A program made the translations under genes and the position numbers. From Gigaspora rosea (Eukaryota; Glomeromycota; Glomeromycetes; Diversisporales; Gigasporaceae): a DNA stretch of 64,000 bases. How positions within the stretch are numbered: the first letter of the stretch is position 1; the number at the start of each line of letters is the position of its first letter. Below the pieces are notes generated by a model. The model did no database searches. It was not told the DNA's origin and saw nothing but the letters and a program-made list of their open reading frames with translations. The stretch covers positions 110,460 through 174,459 of the forward strand of contig QKWP01000801.1 in assembly GCA_003550325.1 (NCBI GenBank), read 5' to 3'. Positions 55,245 to 64,000 of the stretch are shown one piece after another.

Positions 55245-55671
55245 TAGGCAAAATACAAATTTTCATTTTAGTATGCACATGTACATGCATTTTTTGCATG
55301 CATGCATGCATGTTTTGACCAAAATTATGCTTTAATTTCTTAATACTGGCCAGAATTAATTGCATGCATGCATGCAGTTATGCACATAGTGCCCATCTCT
55401 AATTGCAACTACCTTTTTAATGCTGTTAAAGTGCTTTTTTAATATAGTTATAGTTTATACCTTTTATAGATATCAATAATGATTCTGGTATTAATGGATA
55501 TACCTAGAGATAGGCAATGTGCACATGACTACATGCATGCATGCAATTAATTCTGGCCAGCATTAAGAAATTAAATCATAACTTTGGTCAAAACATGCAT
55601 GCATGCATACAAAAAATGCATGCGCATATGCATGCTAAAATGAAATTTTGTAATTTGCCTATCTATCTCTA
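55245..55671. repeat. Foldback with 160-bp arms carrying (TGCA)n
   Basis: The left arm 55245-55402 and right arm 55503-55671 are inverse copies. Both include TAGGCAAA, CATTTTAG(T/C)ATGCA, TTGCATGCATGCATG-type runs, GTTTTGACCAAA(A/G)TTATG, CTGGCCAGAATTAATTGCA and GCCCATCTCTA/GCCTATCTCTAG. The spacer is about 100 bp. Non-coding MITE-like foldback. Confidence 0.8.
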
Positions 55672-55689
55672 GATGTACCTAATATTGCT

Positions 55690-55935
55690 ATAAAAATTTT
55701 GCCCTATATAATTATTGACCAACAAATGATCATAATTTGGTATAACTTAACAGATCTGGAAAATTCAAAACAAATATCTCAAATTGTTTCTTGTTTAAAA
55801 AAAAGCTTACCTCTCTAAAGTTAGCATAAGAAACCACTTTTTTAAACTAACAAAAAGTTTCGCTAAGTGATTTTACTATATAATAACCTAACCCAAACTC
55901 TAACTGTGCACTCACTCTAACCTCTATAACAAATT
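55690..55935. repeat. Repeat shared with 36690-36960
   Basis: Common blocks in order: AAAATTCAAAACAAATAT, ACCACTTT/ACCACCTT, TTTTACTATATAATA(A/G)CCTAA, CCAAACTCTAAC / CCAAACCCTAAC and CTCACTCTAAC / CTCACCCTAAC. Telomere-like strings sit at the right side of both copies. Confidence 0.55.
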
Positions 55936-55960
55936 GTAGCACAAAATAATACTACAATAG

Positions 55961-56249
55961 GGGATGGCTAAAGCCATATACCCACGTGATTTTTTGAAAT
56001 ATTAGTTAAAATTCATATCAGTGACTGTTTAGTATTAGGGTCAGGTTTAGGGTTAGAACCAATATAGTAAATTTACCTTCCTGACATTTTTTATTAATGG
56101 CCCAAGATAGGTTTAGAATGCCGGTTTTATGTTCTTGCATTTTTTTGTTTTTTGACTTCTTCGGGCTAATTTATGTAAACAAAATTTTGCGACTCCGTTT
56201 GGTTGATTTACATGAAAATGTCATGTGAGTACATGGCTTTAGACGACTC
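55961..56249. mobile_element. Mutator-like MITE, 289 bp, 9-bp target duplication
   Basis: CTACAATAG occurs at 55952-55960 and 56250-56258. The left end GGGATGGCTAAAGCCATATA is matched by the inverse right end (GAGTCGTCTAAAGCCATGTA), followed by C(C/T)CAC(G/A)TGA on both. A 9-bp duplication with TIRs of about 35 bp is the Mutator signature. The interior resembles 12690-12860. Confidence 0.75.
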
Positions 56250-56536
56250 CTACAATAGGCAAGAAAGTTTGAATATGAAATAATATGAACCTGCATGTAA
56301 ATCTATATAATACAATGTATGAGAAAGCACATTTACATTACATAATAGGGTGCAGATTCTGTGCAATAGTGCACTACTAATATGCAATTTTATGTATTAT
56401 CTTGTGTATTGTTTCATGCATATTTATATGCAGTTAACATATGAAATAGATATTACATGGGCTGTTGTGAATATCATGAGTTAGTACAGTGAAGTCGTGG
56501 TAACACATGATGTTCACAGTGCATGTGTAATATCTG

Positions 56537-56696
56537 ATATATTTCACGGTTTCTATGCTCATAACGTTTTTGATTAAAATTTTTAATGATGATGTCATAC
56601 TATGTAAAAATTTTTGATAACTTCACGGTATTACATCATCATAAAAATATTATCAGAAATGTTCACGGGAGAACATTAGGGACCGTGAAATATAAT
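56537..56696. mobile_element. Small TIR MITE with TTTCACGGT ends
   Basis: ATATATTTCACGGT (56537-56550) and its inverse ACCGTGAAATATAA (56682-56695) bound about 160 bp. TTCACGG recurs internally twice. Duplication probably TA. Confidence 0.55.
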
Positions 56697-56699
56697 AGC

Positions 56700-57360
56700 A
56701 TATATCCATATATATACATAATAACACATATCGTATATGCATAATTTTATTAACTAATTTTATTATTTTATTAACTAAATTTTATAAGTTTTATTAACTA
56801 AATTTTGTATTTTATTTACTAACTTTAATTATTTTATTAATTAAATTTTATAATACAAATACTTTAATTTAATAATTTATATACTAAATAAGAAAAAATA
56901 CTTATGATTACTACAACTACCAACTTTAAAAATAACCCAGCAACTAATAATAGTAAAAAAAACAAAGTAATGTAATAGTACCAAAATGAAAGGTTTAAAA
57001 AAAAATTTGAAATGACTATTCTAGAAATAACTTCAATAGGGACAACCCTGATTGTGACAACTCCAATGGCAGTAACTCAAGGAAGATACTAAAATGCAAT
57101 AATATACAGAAAGTAATAAAAAATAAAAGAAACTAATAGTAAAAAAAAAATAAATCTTCAATACCATATAAAAAATTATACACCAAATATAATAGTGATT
57201 CCAAAGCAACTTCCAAGGCAATAACTCTACGGGATAGTTTAAAAACAATGACAATAACTAAACAAATTTATACAAAAATTAATGAGTTGTAAAAAAAATT
57301 ATAAAAAAATAAAAGAAAATAATAAAAATTATAAAAGTAAATAAAAAAAAAAGCAAATAT
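56700..57360. other. AT-rich DNA, no gene seen
   Basis: TTTTATTAACTAA repeats four to five times at about 56745-56850. The 73-codon minus frame at 57033-57254 is low-complexity. Confidence 0.45.
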
Positions 57361-57379
57361 TTATTTGCTTACAAATCAA

Positions 57380-58200
57380 ATATAATTTGTGCTTGTCAAT
57401 GCACAGAAATTATTATTGTAATTGCAAAAAAAAAGCAAAAAAAAAAACAAATGAATGTTTTTGTGCATGTCAATACACAGAATTTATTATTATTAAAAAC
57501 CTTAGTAATCATCACATTAATGCATGTAATTATAATCGTTAAGGATCTTAATGATTATTATATTAGTACATGAAATTAGAGGTTGGAACCGGTTTTAAAT
57601 ATTCGAGTTTATCACATTGAAATCGAGTTTATCACACCAAAATTCGAGTTTATCACATCAATTATTAATGATTGATGTGATAAACTCGAATTTCAATGTG
57701 ATAAGCTCGAATATTTAAAACTGGTTCCAACCTCTGCATGAAATTATGATCATTAAGGATCTTAACAATTGACAATTGTAATATTACACACAAAAATTAT
57801 GATTGTTAAGGATCTTAACGATTGTGACGATCATGATATTACTGTAATTAATGCACTAAATTATAATCATTAAGGAGTCTTAATGATTGTGATGATTATA
57901 ACATCATGTACAAAAATGATTGTTAAAATTTGATCATTAAGAAATCTTACTGATTGTGATAATTGTGATATCAGTGCACGAAATTTTGTTTGTTAAGAAT
58001 CTCAATGATTGTGCATGTCAAAGCACAAAAACTATGATTTGATCATTAAGAATCTTAACAATTGTGCATGTCAGTGCACAAAAATTATGATTGTTAAGAA
58101 TTTTAACGATTGTGCATATCAGTGCATGAAAATTATGATTATTAAGAATTTTAATAAATGTGCACGTTAGTGTATAAAAATTATGTGTTCATTAAAATTA
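57380..58200. repeat. Minisatellite with palindromic core, about nine units of 55-70 bp
   Basis: Each unit has GTGCATGTCA(G/A)TGCACA, an AAATTATGATTGTTAAG block and GGATCTTAACGATTGTG. The core TTAAGGATCTTAA is self-complementary. Units diverge progressively and one is interrupted by the MITE at 57577-57736. Confidence 0.7.
57577..57736. mobile_element. hAT-type MITE, 160 bp, 8-bp target duplication
   Basis: TSD CATGAAAT is at 57569-57576 and 57737-57744. TIRs TAGAGGTTGGAACCGG and (inverse) CAGAGGTTGGAACCAG continue as a near-perfect hairpin (TTTAAATATTCGAG...). The interior repeats CGAGTTTATCACA three times and its inverse TGTGATAAACTCG. Confidence 0.85.
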
Positions 58201-58259
58201 AAAATACACATTAATATATGGATATAATACTATGCATGATAGTGTACAGATTTCAATTT

Positions 58260-59920
58260 TCGTGTAATAATGTTTATTAAATTTTTTGGATAATTTAAAA
58301 CCTTTACTTACCTGTATACAATTTTATATTTATATATGCATTTCTGTGTATTGAGTTTTCATATAGCAACCCTAGCCCTAACCTAACATAACATAAATAA
58401 GCTTTAAAGAATTATAATGGTGAGAGCATAGCGGGCTTTAAATCTGATTCATGATTGACCAAAATGTTATACAATACTGTATGTTTTTTATATTAGTATA
58501 ACATTTTGCAGGAATTGGTAATCACAAGTATAAATTGGTAAAAGTTAAGATCAAAAAATTTAAAAGCATATACCTTGTTTTATAAGCTATCAAAGCGATT
58601 TGGTAAACCGCAAAGTAACTCAGAAGTTAGATGAGAGGTATATGCATGGATTTATAAAATTGGACCTTACATATAGTCACCAAAATATTTGCTGATCTGC
58701 AAAAGATCACATGCTAATTGGATATAAATTAAAATTGTACCCTAAATCACATATCAAATTCGTTGACTTACCCAGAACAATATAATAAAATATATTAAAA
58801 ACCAATGAACCTAATCATAAAACCAATAAACAGAATTGCAAAATTAAAAAAGAATAGAAATTAGTTGTAAGTAATAAAGCTAGCAGGTATTCTTGTTTTT
58901 TATATTTTTGAAATAATATTTTTTTATTTAATAAAAAAAAATCAAGTTTTCAAACAAAATTGCATATATACCAAGATGAGTCTAATACGTTTCATTATTT
59001 TAAAACCTTCATATATAGCGATAGTACACAGCTAAGAAATTATAAAAAACATTTTAAAGCATATTCTGTGGTTTGTGTCTGAGTCTAATCTAAATATAAA
59101 TTTACTGTCGAAAAAAATCTCTTATATATACATCAAGTTCTGACAAGTTTGCTTGCAGTAAATTAGTTAATTAGATTTGATATCAGAATAGAACTTGGGT
59201 AAAATATAGGTAATGTTCACGGTTGGTAATTGTTGTTGAAATAAAATTTTAATTTATGTTGCAACACAAACTACAAACTAAAATATAATAAATAAAAATT
59301 ATCATTTATTTATTTGTAAAAGCTTAGATTAATAATTTTGTAATTGTAACAATAATAATTTATAAAATTGTATATAAATATATAAAATTTATAGCCGGTT
59401 ACCAGATTTTTTTTTAAAACAAACTGTTACCACCAGTTTAAGAGATATTATTACATTTACTCATTATTAGAAATTTGCTTAGATAGGTATACTAGTGGGA
59501 TACATAATGTTGGATATTGTTATTAGAATGGAGTTTGTGTTCTCGAATTCCTTAATCAATAAATAGAATGTGTCTAGAATATGAAAACCCTTTGACTGAT
59601 TAACGTGATTAATAAATTACATTCTCCAATTTCATTTTTGTAACAATATTCAGCATATGTTCATGAGCATTCAATTCCCTCAGATTTTTGATTTCTTTAT
59701 TATAACAATATTCAACATTAAAATATTCTATAAGCATTATTATTTTTTTAATTTTTGATAATAGATGAATACTTGATGTTTCAACGCAGTTTTATTTTGT
59801 AATATTATATGCTAATGATCTCTACTAATCCTTGAAAATTAATGAATTTCTTACATTTATTCTTTTCAACTTCAACTCCATAAAAACAATATCTAACCTG
59901 GAATATCTACTAGCATCATA
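58260..59920. other. AT-rich DNA, no gene seen
   Basis: Telomere-like CCCTAGCCCTAACC lies at about 58369-58382. No coding frame or element ends were identified. Confidence 0.45.
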
Positions 59921-59927
59921 TCATTTG

Positions 59928-60370
59928 GCATGCAAAAGTATGCATTTTAATAGCGAAAAATGGCTAATTATCAGTCAACAAACTTCTAAAAAATAGAGAA
60001 ATTTATATAGGAATAATAGAAATGGGTATGTCTTAATATAATAATAATATATAGACGTTGCCCTATTTACCTTTTACTATAGATTTAAAATCTAGAATCT
60101 TTGATTTTTAGACCCAGTGGATTATAAAGACCAAGAATTAATTTGTAAGTCTCTTATATTAATAAATGTTCTTTATTTTTAGTACTAAAATATTATAAAT
60201 AAGATATTTATAGATGTTTCNGGTATGCAAGAGTATGCATTTTAATAGCGAAAAATGGCTAATGATCGGTCAACAAACTTCTAGAAAATAGAGAAACTTA
60301 TTTATGAATGGGTATGCTTTATTTTTAGTACTAAAATATTATAAATAAGATATTTATAGGTGTTTCAATA
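59928..60370. repeat. Near-duplicate blocks around a single N (probable assembly join)
   Basis: Block A (TATGCATTTTAATAGCGAAA, GGCTAAT(T/G)ATC, CAACAAACTTCTA) occurs at about 59935 and 60233. Block C (TTTTTAGTACTAAAATATTA, AGATATTTATAG) occurs at about 60175 and 60325. The order is A-B-C-N-A-C, with the N at 60221 and about 140 bp (B) missing from the second copy. Confidence 0.75.
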
Positions 60371-61371
60371 GTGCAACCTAGTTTAGCACAAAAGTAAATA
60401 GTGTCTACAAGATCATGTTTTAGAAAAATATAAGTTATATTAACACAATTTGTATAGGAAAAGTTTTGGTTAATCCACTAATAAATTTGCGCATATAATT
60501 GGATTTCAACTGTTTGATGCATCTAGATTGTGTAATAATCTACAAATATTCAAATTTAGGTGTGTCAAGAATTTTAGGGTGATCTACAAATCCGTGCATA
60601 TGACTAGAGTTGGACAATGAAACAAAACCTATTCAAAACTAGTTCCAGTTTTAGTATAATCCGAAACTAGTTTTAGTTTCGGCATAATTCAAAACTAGTT
60701 TCAGATTTTTGAAAAATCAGAACCCCCTGAAACCTGAAACTCCAAAACTATAATCTGAAACTCCTCGGAACTACATTTAAAATTTATAATATATAATTTA
60801 TATATAATTTATAATATATTGACTTATTATTAATAAATTATATAAATAATAAAATTTAATATATAAATATATAATAAGAATATATTAATAATAAAAAAAA
60901 TAAATAATAAAACACATAATATAAATAAATATTCTATACTGTACTATATATATTTGAGATAAAAACCTTAATTAAAGAAAAATTTCAATACATAAGTTAT
61001 AATATAAACAGATAATTTTAATAAAAATATAATTATTTAATATTTAATAATAATAAATTTAAATATTAACAAGTATTTTTGTGCTAATTCATTTGGATTA
61101 TAATCTAAATTTTGAATAAAATTACTTAAATCAGTTCCATCATCTGAATTTTCTATAATTTTTTGATTATCTATATCTTGAAAATACTATTTTCTAAATC
61201 AATTAATTTTAATAAATCTACAGTCAGATCTCTTTATAATCACACTATATAATCACAACATATAAAAACTTTTTTACAGTGACTTCCATTTGTTTTGCAT
61301 CACCTATATTGATATTGAAAAAATAGTAATATCTCATGACTCAGTCACGATATTTGCCAACAAATATGATA

Positions 61372-61724
61372 CAGTCGAACCTCCCAAAACTGATCCTATC
61401 AAAACTAATAACCTGTAATAACTAATAAAAAATTGAGCTACCATGTCTGTTCCATAAATCAAATCTGATAACCTGCTATTCCTGATAATTAATACTCAAA
61501 AATTAAATATCTATAAGATATCAGATTAGACAGGTAAAATAAATTAATTTAATTGGCTCAAATCAGATTTTGTGTAACCAATTATATATATATAATAAAT
61601 TTAGCCAATCATATTTGTTTATAGCTATATAACTAGTAGATTATTAGTATTTCAAAACTGATAACCTCTTAAACCTGATACAAAAGCTGGCCACTATGCA
61701 TATCAGTTTAGGGAGGGTGTACTG
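61372..61724. mobile_element. MITE family B copy inside the Tc1 element, 353 bp
   Basis: CAGTCGAACCTCCCAAAACT at 61372 and inverse right end CAGTACACCCTCCCTAAACT at 61724 are flanked by TA. ACCATGTCTGTTCC and GATAACCTGCTATTCCTGAT identify family B, also at 14300-14661 and 16970-17310. Confidence 0.75.
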
Positions 61725-62217
61725 TAATTTGAAATAATAGAGTAGAGGTATGATCCATTGATCTACATCTGGATTATCTGTTCAAAATCCAGATTTTTGT
61801 ATAATCCATATTATCTGTTCAAAAAATATGCGGATAGCTACGGATTGCAGATTATTCATTCAATCATAACAATCATTTTTATTGGTCAAACCGTGGCTTG
61901 CAGATTATCTGTTCATTAATATGCGATTGCAGATCAATTCGTACGAATAAGGATTTAATTTTGTATAATCCAGACAATCCAGATTTGGATGGATCACATC
62001 ACTATAATAGAGAATAGATATCATAGATAATAGTTGACTAATTCTAAAAATAGCGATGCAAATCATTTGATCATTTACATATAAAAAAATAGCTGCATAA
62101 ACAACTATAATTTTTTCCTACAAAACAAAAAAAATTTCTAGTGAAAGTTTTAAATTTTTGCTTACACTTTTCGTTGTTGTAACCCTCCCACCTGTAAACA
62201 TAAACATAATTCGTATT
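61725..62217. other. 5' non-coding part of the Tc1 element with small repeats
   Basis: GGATTATCTGTTCAAAATCC and related ATTATCTGTTCA strings recur at about 61775-61925, with ATCCAGATT in both orientations. It may be yet another inserted repeat. No coding. Confidence 0.4.
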
Positions 62218-63216
62218 TCTGTTAAAAAAAGATCATGAATCTATTCTCTTGTTCGTAAAGGTTATCCTTCCCATTACGTTGCAAAAAAAGAAGGCATGTC
62301 ACAATCGTCAGTTGTTCAAATTAACCAAAAAGCAGTAAAAACAGGTTCCGTAAAAGACTTAACAAAATCAGGGTGCCCATTGGTGTTTACAGAGCGAAAC
62401 GAGCAAGTATAGTCTAGCTACTTGCATCTGGTGAATGTTCCAACGCTGTAAAGATTAAAAAAATAAAGATTGACCAAAAAATTGAAACAAGTGAAAACAC
62501 GGTGAGGCGTGCATTATGAAAAAATGGGTTAGCTGCCTGAGTGAAGCAAAAAAACCATAATTGACCTAAAAAACTCATCATAAACATTATGAATTTGCAA
62601 AGAAATATAAAGACTGGAGTGTTGAAAATTGGCGCTGAGTTATCTGGTTTGATGAATCCAGGTTTAAAATATATGGATCCGACAGACATTAGTGGTGTTG
62701 GAAACAGCATAATAAACCGTTGAATGAATGACATATAATTCCAACAAAGAAATATGGAGGTGGTAGTGTTATGGTATGAGGATGCTTCATCTTCTTTGGA
62801 GTTGGAAATATTGTACGAATCTATGGGACAATAGATGGGATCTATACCATCAAATTTTAACTAAAGATCTTCTAGGAACCTTATGGTGGCATAGAATCAA
62901 TAAAAGGGATATAATATTCCAACAGGACAATGATTCAAAACACACTGCTACTGAGACTAAGGAGTGGTTCTATCATAATAACATCGAGGTGCTTGACTGG
63001 CTGCCTTATTCTCCTGACTTGAACCCTATAAAAAATTTATGGAATGAAATTGATCGATGAATAAGGTGGTTATCTATAGGGATTTCTGGTTTGGATGAGC
63101 TTTGGGAAGTAATCCAAAGGGTTTGGGTTGATATAAATATAGAGTATCTTGACAAGCTTATTGAAAGCATGCCACAACGAGTAATTGATGTTTTTAATGC
63201 AAGGGGGATACACTAA
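62218..63216 (+). pseudogene. Tc1-family DDE transposase, dead
   Basis: N-terminal DNA-binding part: VRKGYPSHYVAKKEGMSQSS. Middle: LLASGECSNAVKI, SENTVRRAL, KNGLAA. Catalytic core: VIWFDESRFKIYGSD (first Asp), GGGSVMV-GCF, GVGNIVRIYGTIDG, then from 62776 an open stretch with DIIFQQDNDSKHT (second Asp) and SPDLNPIKNLWNEID. The third catalytic residue, normally Glu in NPIENLW, is Lys (AAA 63031-63033). At least six TGA stops lie where the family has Arg (CGA) or Trp (TGG), and there are several frameshifts. The stops look like C-to-T and G-to-A transitions. The last codons (RGIH, TAA 63214) are shifted by one lost base relative to a GGYTK end. Confidence 0.85.
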
Positions 63217-64000
63217 ATAGTGAACTTTTTAAAACTAAAGTTCTTGTTGTTTTTTTTGTTTATTTTTTTTTGTACTTTACAAAATTTAAATTTTAGAAAA
63301 AACGATCAAAAGAAATGCATCGCAAAAAATTGAATAAATTTGTTGTTCAATTTATTTTTTTTTAATAAAATTAACAAATAACAATATTTTTGTATTAGTT
63401 TGAATTCAATAAATAAACTAAATAAAATTTATAATGAATAGTTGTTTATTGAAAAAATTATTCGATTTTTAATGTTCGTCTATTAGGGTGATGCAAAACA
63501 AATGAAAGTCACTGTATAATCACATCTATATTTAGGCCCAATTACTAATTAATATATATATAACAAAAGACTTTTATATAAGCACACCTCTTTATAAGAA
63601 CATTTTTTTAAAAAAGTTTCTATGGTCCCAAAAGTGTGATTATAAAGAGGTATGACTATTATATCCTCCCACATAGTTTCTTCTTCTTTATCTAAGTCAA
63701 AATTAATCTTAAATAGTTTCAGGGTTTCGGAGTTTCGGATGAGGTTTCGGAAACTATAATCCGAAACCCGAAACTTTCGGATTTAGCAAAAAATGGTTCG
63801 GTTCCCAACTCTAGTTTGAACGAAGTTTAGCCTATGAGTATAATGAATCAAATAAACTCGGCAATTTAAGCTGTCATTTACTTGCGAAAACTTATTCTTC
63901 GTAATCCCAACTAAAAAAGAAACATGACTCCATATAATAGAGATTAATAACATAAAGTTGAGAGACATAAGGCCTGTGGATTCCTTGAGAAGAATTAAAG

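Larger units (their letters stand above)
61277..63514 (+). mobile_element. Tc1-type transposon (inactive), TA-flanked
   Basis: CAGTGACTTCCATTTGTTTT at 61277 and its inverse (CAGTGACTTTCATTTGTTTT from 63514) form TIRs of about 28 bp, each flanked by TA (61275-61276, 63515-63516). It carries a broken transposase at 62218-63216 and an inserted MITE at 61372-61724. Length without the MITE is about 1.9 kb. Confidence 0.8.
61221..63656. mobile_element. Pogo-like TIR element nested in the hAT-like element
   Basis: CAGTCAGATCTCTTTATAAT at 61221 is matched by the inverse of GATTATAAAGAGGTATGACT at the right. AATCACACT continues on both. The ends resemble those of 10487-12529. The inner ~2.2 kb is a Tc1 insertion, so the element itself is only about 200 bp. 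Confidence 0.6.
60605..63813. mobile_element. Outer hAT-like element of a four-level nest
   Basis: TAGAGTTGG at 60605 and its inverse ending 63813 are continued by AAAC/AACC-rich subterminal DNA packed with GAAACT, CGAAAC and GTTTCGG motifs at both ends. The TIR resembles the hAT MITE at 57577. Flanking 8-mers do not match, so the duplication has eroded. Minus-strand frames just inside, at 61180-61050 (NSDDGTDLSNFIQNLDYNP) and 63715-63655 (NFDLDKEEETMWEDI), look like eroded coding ends of its former transposase. Confidence 0.5.

Noticed and set aside
57380..58200. CRISPR-like array
   Set aside because: Units are variable in length and diverge gradually, without constant repeats and unique spacers, in a eukaryotic context.

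Overview
The window is AT-rich eukaryotic DNA made almost entirely of transposable elements in every stage of decay. Two features suggest a fungus, most likely an arbuscular mycorrhizal one (Glomeromycotina, Rhizophagus/Gigaspora-like). The two spliced host-type loci have short introns of about 75-90 bp (GTATGT...TAG type). The broken gene at the left edge also resembles, from memory, a protein family that is very abundant in those fungi. Telomere-like (TTAGGG) strings recur inside repeats. The organism call is inference, not something the sequence proves.

Host-type genes are few. Positions 1-1793 (minus) hold a multi-copy-family pseudogene with one intron, four stops and one frameshift. Positions 9086-10197 (minus) hold the only plausible intact cellular gene, a three-exon arrestin-like protein of 314 aa with a TATA box.

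Layout. 3.5-7.4 kb: a GC-rich inverted repeat, a 976-bp TIR element with a central palindrome, and an old pair of about 405-bp LTRs. 10.5-17.3 kb: a 2-kb pogo-like TIR element, several MITEs and foldbacks. 17.5-23.2 kb: AT-rich DNA with clusters of a roughly 125-bp satellite-like unit, telomere-like tandem repeats and a tandem duplication. 23.4-37.5 kb: three decayed LINE copies sharing one 3' tail, interleaved with three copies of a roughly 720-bp dispersed element, a TTTCGAAA-rich TIR element and a hAT MITE with a perfect 8-bp target duplication. 38.5-47.5 kb: an apparently young, full-length LINE inserted in a TIR element. 47.5-54.8 kb: a long decayed LINE of another lineage. 54.8-58.3 kb: foldbacks, a Mutator-like and a hAT-like MITE, and a palindromic minisatellite. 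58.3-64 kb: AT-rich DNA with one N flanked by near-duplicate sequence, then a four-level nest of DNA transposons containing a dead Tc1-type transposase.

The most notable object is the 39.4-47.2 kb LINE. Its ORF2 (1692 aa) is uninterrupted, with endonuclease, reverse transcriptase and a terminal CCHC finger. Its RNase H-like region has lost all three catalytic acids, whereas decayed relatives in the same window keep two or all three of them. The preceding ORF is not a recognisable RRM or zinc-knuckle ORF1. It is built from six tandem repeats of about 55 aa, is joined to an upstream proline/threonine-rich ORF through a frame change, and overlaps the ORF2 start by 8 nt (ATGAGTGA).
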